A DNA stretch of 64,000 nt from Thamnidium elegans. Its lineage: Eukaryota > Mucoromycota > Mucoromycetes > Mucorales > Mucoraceae. A program made the translations under genes and the position numbers. Below are positions 55,016-64,000 of this stretch, piece after piece (position 1 is the first letter of the stretch; each line of letters starts with the position of its first letter). The DNA is taken from NCBI GenBank assembly GCA_025201345.1, contig JAIXMG010000001.1:558001-622000 (forward strand). Direction: 5' to 3'. The notes below the pieces were generated by a model, which had not been told where the DNA came from, made no database searches, and saw only the letters and a list, made by a program, of their open reading frames with translations.

Positions 55016-55560
55016 TAGATTTACACAAAATACTTGTGTCAGATCAAAGTTCTGAATCCGTGGAATTAATTAGCCAATCACAAACACTCAACATCCCACA
55101 GGGTTTTCATGTAAGTACCAAGTTTGTCGCTGGGTTTTCTCTCATAATTCCTATAGAATATGACAATCACAAAAGTCAACAAAAAAAAAGGCTGCCACAA
55201 TTTATCACTTTGGATCTAAGCTGATGGGATTAATAACAAAAAGCCAATTAGTAACGACAGAAGATGTACAAGAGTTTTTCGAGTATTTTGTTACATCCAA
55301 TTCTAAGTTGATATAAAACAAAAACAGTTTCGTGGAAATCCATCAAGAAGATTTACAGTAAAGTAATACTTTTGTCAGTTTCATAGTAGAAATTGCTACC
55401 TTTGTTGAAGAAACAGTAGAAAAATTGGGAAGTTGCAGAATGTACCAACAACTTGAGCTACATGGTCATAAAAACTGGCCATTAGAAATTATGAAACGTA
55501 GTCTCAAAAGTCACCTCAAAAATCAGGTATCAAAAAACGCTTCACAGTTTTTATCCTTAA
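55016..55560 (+). pseudogene. Decayed coding-like sequence, family unknown
   Basis: Shifting frames read SESVELISQSQTLNIPQGFH, FVAGFSLIIPIEYDNHKSQQ, LVTTEDVQEFFEYFVTSNSK and QQLELHGHKNWPLEIMKRSL, with stops between (near 55222, 55313, 55363). The composition is that of a real protein and the order is consistent along one strand, so a gene disabled by point changes is likely. It begins right after the inverted-repeat element. No family recognised. Confidence 0.35.
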
Positions 55561-55924
55561 TCCACTAATCCATCGTAAATTAATATCTTCTACTGTCGTG
55601 ATCTGAGGTTACTTCAATAGACATCCAACTTCTTACACATATAATAAACAATTACATAATAAAATGATATCATATAATAGCATCTAATGACTCATAAATC
55701 GTTACTAAAATATCTAACAGCAAAACCGTCTGTCAAATAACTGTTTATTAAATACTTTGTTCAACTAGAAGAAACTAGCATGAAATAGAATAAATAGTAA
55801 TCAGATTACATAAAAGGAAATTAATAACACGTTTCAATCTTCTCAAAGAAGCATGCGGAGTTTTCAAACATTAGGTAAAATGAGAGTGGAAACACTGTAC
55901 ATATTTTTTTCTTTCCCCTATACA

Positions 55925-57102
<1,178 letters not shown>

Positions 57103-57342
57103 ACCATGTAGCTTTAACGTCATAAAAAATTGCATTAAACGGAGCTTTAAACTACTCTTTTAATTGTTGTTTGCGTGCATGGCTCATTGTTGTCTTTTTT
57201 TTTTTTCTTTTTCTTTTTTAAAAAGAGGCTTTTTTCACCGTTCTTTCTCTCTCTTTCTCTTTTTTTATAGTATTTTTATATAAAAAAAAAACTCCTTTTC
57301 TCTCATCTTTCAATCCTGTTTACAACTTTCAAAGGTAATAAT

Positions 57343-58774
57343 ATGGGTCAAATTCTTTCCGCGCCCATTACGACAAAGAATTCTAGTGAAGGAAAAGATG
57401 AACGTTTGATGTTTGGTGCTTCCTCCATGCAAGGCTGGAGAATAAGTAAGTTCTTGTTTGTACTTTTTTTTTCTATTTTTAAAAAATAAATAATTAAAAC
57501 GTGTTTCATAGCTATGGAAGACGCACATACACATATTTTACAATATAAAGATACTGGTGCTGCTTTCTTTGCTGTATTCGATGGTCATGGAGGTAAAGCT
57601 GTCTTTTATATATATATATATATATATATATTAACTCTCTTTTTTTTTTATGTAAAAAAAAAGGCGCCAATGTAGCAAAATACAGTAGTGAAAAGTTACC
57701 CGAAAACGTTATTGACTCAGCAGACTTTAAAAAGGGTGACTTTGAATCTAGTCTTAGAAAAGGATTCTTAAAGATTGATTCTGATCTTCGTGAAGGTGAT
57801 GATGAAACAGAAAAACTGAATAGAATAATGTGCTTGTATATTAATTTTAAAAAGATATTAGACCCCACCTATGCAAATGAAGCTTCTGGATGTACTGCCA
57901 TTGTTGCATTATTGACAAAGGATAACGTGTTATATGTAGTAAGTTTTTTTTTTTTTTTTTTTTTTTTTGTAAAACTTGGTTTATTGTTTATAATATATAT
58001 TCTGATACGTGTAATAATCAAAGAGTAATGCTGGTGATTCTCGTGCTATTGTATGTACTGCTGGTGTTGCCAAACCTTTATCTGATGATCATAAACCGAG
58101 TAACCCTAAAGAAACTGAAAGAATTACTAAAGCTGGAGGACACGTAGAATTTGGACGTGTAAACGGTACTATAAAAAAAACTCCTCATCTTTTTTTTTTT
58201 TTTTTTCTTGTAGTGAAACAGTTAAACTAAAAATATCATACAAATAGGTAATCTCGCGTTATCAAGAGCTTTCGGTGATTTCGAATTCAAATCAGCCAAG
58301 GATTTACCTGCAGAAGAACAAGCTGTTACAGCAGACCCTGATATTACTGTTCACACTGTGACTGAAAAGGATGAATTTATGGTATTAGCTTGTGATGGTA
58401 TTTGGGATTGTTTAACAAATCAAGAAGTAGCAACATTTATTAGATCTCGTATTGTTGAAGGAATCTCATTAAAGGAGATTTGTGAGAGATTGATGGATCA
58501 TTGTCTCGCTGAGCAAACCGGTACAGGCGGTGTTGGTTGTGATAATATGACTGTAGAAATTGTTGCATTCTTAAATGGTCAAACAGAAGAACAATGGTAC
58601 CAAAAGATTGATAGAACTTCTGATTTAACTGTAAAGTGTGCTACCTCTGTTGAAAGTGAAGACGTTGACTTAAAAAAGCTACGTGGTTTGCAGTCTGAAT
58701 CAAGGCAATATTCTGTAGAAGAGTTAAAGAATTCTCCTGACCTTACTTCTTCTTTAACTCAAGAAGAAAATTAA
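57343..58774 (+). CDS. PP2C-type Ser/Thr phosphatase (Ptc2/Ptc3-like)
   Basis: About seven exons encode some 380 residues, starting [15 protein letters not shown]. Motifs in order: [129 protein letters not shown] and [15 protein letters not shown]. The conserved Asp residues coordinate two Mn/Mg ions. Ptc2 and Ptc3 dephosphorylate MAP kinases and checkpoint kinase Rad53. Gly-2 could be myristoylated. A non-canonical intron (GTGATG donor, 57797-57849) is likely between LRE and [10 protein letters not shown], since otherwise an unrelated insertion interrupts a conserved block. Confidence 0.92.
57603..57632. repeat. (TA)n tract in an intron of the PP2C gene
   Basis: A run of about 13 TA units sits in the intron after DGHGG, followed by T- and A-runs. 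Confidence 0.85.
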
Positions 58775-59080
58775 TTCAAATTTCTTTTTTTTTGTATAAA
58801 ATAATCCCCTTCCCCCCCCCCCCCCTTCGCTTTATTCAAATACTTTTTTTCTTTTTTTTTAGCTAGTCTTAATTGATCTTATTCACTTTCTTTCCTTCTC
58901 TTTTATAACTATCAAATTATTCAAAAATATAAAAAATAAAAAAAAAACTTTAAGCGTTACATTTAAGCAAAGATATTTATCAGAATAGGAGGGACAGTGA
59001 CCGCTTCCCACTTTTATAAAACCCAGAAAAAAACACAATTAAATTATACAACACGCTTCTTCTTCTTTCTTGTTATCATT
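58775..59080. other. Intergenic region
   Basis: 306 bp with a long C-run at 58812-58826 and T-runs. It should hold the MED22 promoter. Nothing else seen. Confidence 0.5.
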
Positions 59081-59637
59081 ATGGCTTTTGCAGCGACTCA
59101 AACTGGTCCTCGTCCTGTTTTACTTCAGATTGAGGACCAATTTAATAAACGTATTGATGACGATGTAGGTAAACTTGTTGATTGTTTTACTGACATTGTA
59201 AAAGTTGGAGAAGTAAGTGTATATAAAAAAAAACAAGTCTTGGTCGTGTTTATTTACTCTCTTGTCTTAGAATAAAGATAAAGACAAGTTTAAAGTTGCT
59301 CAAGAAGGATACCAAATAGAAAGTCAAGCTGCTCAAATTGTAATGTAGACATTAAGCACCGAAATAAATAAATAAAAACTGATACCTCTTTTTATATATG
59401 TAGGTTCGATCGTGTGAATCGTTATTATCATTGATTGGCGAATTAAAACAAAACTTGTTACTTAATGACACAAAGACTTTATCTAAATTACGAAAGACAC
59501 AATCAGTAAAATTAGAAAAAGATACTTTAGCGATCAAAGACCAATTGGCCACTATGAAAGAAGAATTAGCAGAAACAATTTATGATTTAGAGAGTGTCAG
59601 TTATAGATCTTTGACAGATCCCTATGACCAGAAATAA
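59081..59637 (+). CDS. MED22: Mediator complex subunit 22 (Srb6 homolog)
   Basis: Three exons encode about 145 residues. Features are LLQIEDQFNKRIDDDVGKLV, FTDIVKVGE, then KFKVAQEGYQIESQAAQIVR and CESLLSLIGELKQNLLLND, followed by KLRKTQSVKLEKDTLAIKDQ. The IESQAAQIVRSCESLLSLIGELK block is the four-helix core of MED22 in the Mediator head, where it pairs with MED11. Exons join after KVGE and AAQI at clean GT-AG sites. Length is in the family range. Confidence 0.85.
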
Positions 59638-59769
59638 AGGAAGAGCAATTTTTATTGTTTTAATGTACGAATTCTATTATTGTTTTTAGAAAAGAGTTGG
59701 GATAATATTACAGAGGAAGAAGAGGGAGGGGGGGGGATATGAAAGAGAAAGAGAGTGTGTGTGTTTTTT
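59638..59769. other. Short convergent spacer
   Basis: 132 bp between MED22 and the ABC transporter gene, with a purine-rich tract (59714-59757) and a (GT)n end. Confidence 0.6.
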
Positions 59770-61893
59770 TTACAAGTCTTGTTCGTCTTTTTGTTCACCA
59801 AGAGATTGTAATTCAACTAATTTACGGAAAGCACCGTTTTCACGATTTAATAATTCATTATAGGTACCTAATTCAGCAACGCCACCATCTCCCAAGCAAG
59901 CGACTAAATCAGCAGATCGAATAGTAGAAAGACGATGAGCAATAGTAAATACTGTACGACCATGCATTAAATGATTTAAAGCATCTTGCACCAAAACTTC
60001 TGACTCTGAATCAAGTGCACTAGTAGCTTCATCCAATATTAAAATCTTGGGATCCTTTAATAAAGCTCTAGCGATTGCAATTCTTTGCTTTTGTCCACCA
60101 CTTAAACTTACGCCACGTTCTCCAACAAGTGTTTCATATTTGTCTGCAAACGAGTTTATAAAATTAGCACAGTTGGCTTTAACCGCTGCTGCTTGAATCT
60201 CTTCCAATGTTGCATTTTCACGACCATATGCAATATTTTCAGCAATGCTACCAGCAAATAAAGTAGGTTCTTGTGAAACAACACCTACTTGTTCACGCCA
60301 CCAGTGTAAATTGATATCCTTAATATTAGTATCATCGATATAGATCTCACCACTGGATGGGTCATAATAACGAAGTAAAAGTGATCCAATAGTAGATTTA
60401 CCAGAACCAGAAGGACCAACAACAGCAATAACAGTACCTGGGTTAACTGTTAAAGAAAAGTTCTTGAATACCTTGGATTGAGGACGAGTAGGATAAGCAA
60501 AATTAATATTATCAAATTGAATCTTTCCCTTCACATCAGTTAAAGCAGATCCGTTGTTTAATTCAATAGGACTCTTACGTTGTAATAAGTCAAAGATACG
60601 ATCAGAAGCACCAACGCCCTTCATAATTTCAGAATAAAATGAAGTCATACCACCTAAAGCAGTACCGACATAAGCAGTATACAGCATAAATGATGTCAAT
60701 TCACCAATCGTGATTGCATTTTCCATCACCATTTGTCCACCACTCCATAATACTGCCAATACTGCTAAATTACCAGATAATCCTGCACCACCAAAGAATG
60801 CACCACTAGCAATAGCTTCCTTTTTAGCTAACCCAAATACATCTTGTACACGAAGACCGTATCTTTTTTCTTCGCTCTTTTCTTTTGCGAAAGCTTGAAC
60901 GGTACGAATACTACTAATACGTTCCTCGGCTACTTTTGTAATCTCACTCAATGCGGTTTGTGTCTTTCTAGATAAAGTCTTTACATAACGACCATATACA
61001 ATACCAAACACTGCTACAGGAGGTACAACTAGCATCATAATACCTGTCAATTGAGGACTAATAAAAAACATCATGGAAGAACCAACAGATGCAGTAGCCA
61101 TTGCTCTTGAAAGAAAGAAAAAATTAGTCTTCTCTGTACCTTTTTTTTTTTCTGCGTTGTATTATTTATTACCTTAATCCATCACTGACATTATTAGTTA
61201 AACTCTTTCCAACAATTGCAGTATCAGTAGATAATCTCGAAATCAATTCACCAGTTCTGTTTCGATCGAAAAAGGCCATATCCTGTCGAAGGATAGATTT
61301 GTAAAGATCGTTACGTAATCTTTGAATGATTCTTTCACCAGATGTTCTAAACAATAGTACACGACCTGCGTTTGCTGCTGCACCTAATACGAATAACATT
61401 GAAAGTGCGCCTGCGAATTCGGGTAATGTCAAACCGAGATAACTATCCATTGTTGGATGCGTAACAATATCAATAATTTTACCCATAGAAAAAGGCACAG
61501 ACTTTTTTTAAGAGTGTAATTAGTTTCTAGTGGTTTCTCACTTCCTTTTTTTTAAACTTACCATAGTGATAGCAGAAGAGACTACCAATAACCCAGTGGC
61601 AGCTATTAAAAAAAAAAAATTAGTCATCACCTTTTCTCTTTTTTTTTCGTTTATTTACCTGTTAATGTCTTTGCTTCTGGTTTAGTTAATTTAAACAATC
61701 GTTTAATATCACCTGAATCCGATCGCTTAGCCTTTGTACTGGCTTGCTCATTTATCTTTTGAAAGATACGTTGACTGGTTGAAAACGATTGACTTGGTTT
61801 AAGTAAAATAGATTTAGAAGGTAAAATAATATTTGTACATTGTCGTTTATACAAGGGAGAAAGTCTCAAATTGGAAGAGACACACCTAAACAT
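59770..61893 (-). CDS. Mitochondrial half-size ABC transporter (Mdl/ABCB10-like)
   Basis: About four exons encode some 660 residues. The first 45 are basic, Ser-rich and lack acidic residues ([20 protein letters not shown]), as in a mitochondrial presequence. One transmembrane domain ([26 protein letters not shown], then [20 protein letters not shown]) precedes one nucleotide-binding domain: Walker [22 protein letters not shown]-loop [20 protein letters not shown], signature [16 protein letters not shown], Walker [18 protein letters not shown] and H-loop [11 protein letters not shown]. Order, size and presequence match yeast Mdl1/Mdl2 and animal ABCB10, inner-membrane exporters that work as dimers. 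Peptide export is reported for Mdl1; substrates of this protein are not known. Confidence 0.92.
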
Positions 61894-64000
61894 GGTTTGA
61901 GAAATAAAAAAAATAAAAAAAAAAGAAAAAAAAACAAAGTTTTGTCCAGTTTATCGTCTTTAAATCTCCTTTCCCCCTGTGGGTGGGGTCTTTCGGATAT
62001 CTTGAGGCGGTTTTTTAAAAACCCCTCCCCCCCCCCAATTTGAAAGGGTAAACATGTACAGTGCATCAGCTTACTTTTTTGTTCATGCTTTTTTTTTATG
62101 AGTCATAATAGCCGTAAGCTGCTTCTGTGTACGTGAAAGCTTAAATTGTGTTTTAAAGAGAAAGAAGGGCTCGAATATACACCTTTTTTTTTAATCCTTG
62201 GCTCTCAAAAAAAAAAAAAAAAACTCTTATAGCTTAAAATACGTATATTGCAAGTACAACAAGATGTATTGTTTTTTTATAGCAAAGCTACATACATCTT
62301 TGTAATGTGTGGAACAAGAATATAATATACGGCTTTAATTTACTCCTCGCTTATATCTAAATTATCTTTTAAAATATCATAATTTATTAGGTTGTATTCT
62401 ACATGACATATTTTGCAGTTCTTCTTGAAATATAATTCTTTTTATAAAAAAAAAAAAGACTAAAATGCGTGGACTTACGTGTTGACAATAGGCACACATT
62501 TACTAGTTTTATATTATTCGATGGAATTGGGAAATGTTTCTTGAGTAGTCTTCGAAAGCCTATTCCTCTGACTGGTTCGTGATATCGCATACTGCATCCT
62601 TACCAAAAGTGCGCTTCAAATATTTTATTAACAAGGATTTGTCTTGTTGTTTCTTTATATAAGAGGATAACCTTAACCTACGATAGATAGGATGCGAAGT
62701 ACCATTTACGGCTGTCGTATTTTTGTAAAAAAAAAAAAAAATCAGTCAGTAAATCTTCAACAGCTACCATATTTCTGAGAAACCCTTCAAACTCACCTTT
62801 GTTTAATAACTTGTAATTCAATAAAGTTCGTTCGTATAAAATAACAGTTCAAGAGAAACCTATAATATTTTGACACAAGATCTTGGGACAGGAAAGGTAT
62901 CCAGGTTACCAAAAAAAATTCCTGCAGAAATTTTTTTTTTTTTTTTTTCGTTGCATTAGATGTTACGACACTTTCAGCTTACCAGCCACAGTTTATTTGG
63001 GCCTATTACATAACGGCAAAGAAAAATGTGAAATCAGTATAAGCTACAGTCAATGTACATGTGATTATCTAGCGACAAAAGCCTGATTTCTTGTAACTGC
63101 ATACATGACATGCTATATTTCGTTATTCCTATATAAACAAATAATTGAGGTGAAGTTATGATGTAAAAGTAAATATCAAACTAATGATCTTTTATAAATA
63201 AAGACAAAAGTTATATTAGAATCGAATACTATATAAAAAAAATGGTTACTCAAGCAGATTCAAACTTATCGTATCCTTGTTCGATCTAATCTTAGACCCA
63301 TATGGCATCAAAACCAAGTATCTGCTCGCGCCTTATTGATTAAAGATATGCCCAATTCAGTTATTTTGTCTGATCAAAGATAACAAAAAAGACCTGCTGA
63401 TATAAATCTTATCAATGTTTCGACAATGATTTTGTGTTTAAAAAATTCCAAGATTCTTAGTTATCCAATCAAAGTTTCAACGCTTAAAATAATAAACACA
63501 TACACGTGAACAAGTATGAAGTCGGTAATTTAACAGTTAGCTGAAGGCAAACTTGTGTAAATAAGACAAGTTTCGGGCTACGTTCCACTGTAGTATTGTT
63601 TGGAAGAGGACGAAATTATTGTTAATGGGTACAGAAAAAAAATAGAAATAAGTAAGCTAGTTTAATAGTTGACTTAACTACTATGAAAACTTAAAATAAA
63701 AGCCGGATAGTTCAAGACTAATAAACAAAGATATAATTATCCTAAAAGATTACCTTATACCCTGTAATTTGCTTTACATCTAATTGTCGTGTGAAATATT
63801 TAGAATTTTGCTTTTTTTTTTTTTTTATGTAAAATTACTTGTGCTATCATTAAGTGTTTTTTAAAAATACATTAAATATTTCTAATACGGGTTCCACTTA
63901 AATATCGTGGTATTTTATTCTATTTCCTTGTGAGCTCTCGTGATCAAATTCTTCGAGTCTATTATGCTACCAATAATTATACTCTGATAGTTAAACTACA
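61894..64000. other. Gene-poor right end
   Basis: 2.1 kb to the window edge. Small open frames (62399-62590, 62883-63086) look fortuitous. Near 63260-63390 a plus-strand frame reads QIQTYRILVRSNLRPIWHQN and QVSARALLIKDMPNSVILSD before stopping; this resembles the N-terminus of a mitochondrial protein but no continuing exon was found, so it is probably a relic. No RNA gene seen. Confidence 0.4.
63255..63380 (+). pseudogene. Short coding-like fragment, possibly the N-terminus of a mitochondrial protein
   Basis: One frame is open from about 63255 to a stop at 63380 and reads RILVRSNLRPIWHQNQVSAR then ALLIKDMPNSVILSDQR. Basic, hydroxylated and Ala/Leu-rich composition resembles a targeting peptide. 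An ATG at 63241 is in a different frame. No exon or domain follows, so a disabled or truncated gene is the simplest reading. Confidence 0.2.

Larger units (their letters stand above)
53786..55924. other. 2.1-kb region with a MITE, a hairpin and decayed coding-like sequence
   Basis: It contains the perfect hairpin at 54622-54648, the inverted-repeat element at 54774-54983 and a degenerate coding-like stretch at about 55016-55560, all listed separately. Otherwise AT-rich spacer. Confidence 0.5.

Noticed and set aside
57828..58028. Frame [17 protein letters not shown]... as a separate gene start
   Set aside because: It is inside the PP2C gene; the [13 protein letters not shown] part is the phosphatase's own exon.

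Overview
The window is nuclear DNA from a filamentous, probably early-diverging fungus. It is strongly AT-rich, carries many A/T homopolymers (up to more than 30 bases) and has genes split by short GT-AG introns of about 50-110 bases. The gene set is eukaryotic and fungal: an HDEL-ended protein disulfide isomerase, ELO2/3-type elongase, STB6-like protein, MDL-type ABC transporter, Arp2/3 and gamma-tubulin complex subunits. BTG/Tob, CFAP20, SAAL1, STK32 and NME6-type genes sit among them. These families are usual in animals and patchy in fungi, which suggests a zygomycete-grade (Mucoromycota-like) fungus rather than a yeast or typical ascomycete. That placement is inference; I cannot name the genus.

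Layout. 1-22 kb is gene-dense: RRP12 (runs off the left edge), an SLC35F-like transporter, gamma-tubulin complex protein 2, a GDA1/CD39 apyrase, BRX1, CFAP20, NME6, an STK32-like kinase, ARPC2, a lysophosphatidate acyltransferase, a PC-esterase-like membrane protein and an ELO elongase. 22-34 kb is gene-poor. It holds a possible zinc-finger ORF with a minisatellite, a tandem pair of unrecognised paralogs, a protein with repeated GoLoco-like motifs, a (GA)n microsatellite and decayed sequence. 34-62 kb is gene-dense again: a methyltransferase, a sucrose-type MFS transporter, an STB6-like protein, a two-TM micro-protein, BTG/Tob, RPP40, a double-CDGSH protein, PDI, a 92-residue protein, SAAL1, a VPS9-domain GEF, a kelch protein, nitronate monooxygenase, PP2C, MED22 and an MDL-type ABC transporter. 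62-64 kb has no convincing gene.

Most genes are unrelated housekeeping or signalling genes, arranged as divergent pairs with short shared promoters or convergent pairs with 3' ends only 13-16 bp apart. There is no operon, CRISPR array, tRNA or rRNA that I could see. Two short non-autonomous inverted-repeat elements (38575-38762 and 54774-54983) are clear. A GC-rich island at about 38047-38426 and several stop-riddled coding-like stretches look like old element or gene debris.

The most unusual items are: the GoLoco-like repeat protein (29365-30107); the orphan tandem pair with a shared upstream motif (26418-28527); a PC-esterase-like protein lacking both expected catalytic residues; an 11-base microexon in the CDGSH gene; and the animal/ciliary-type genes CFAP20 and BTG/Tob in a fungal setting.
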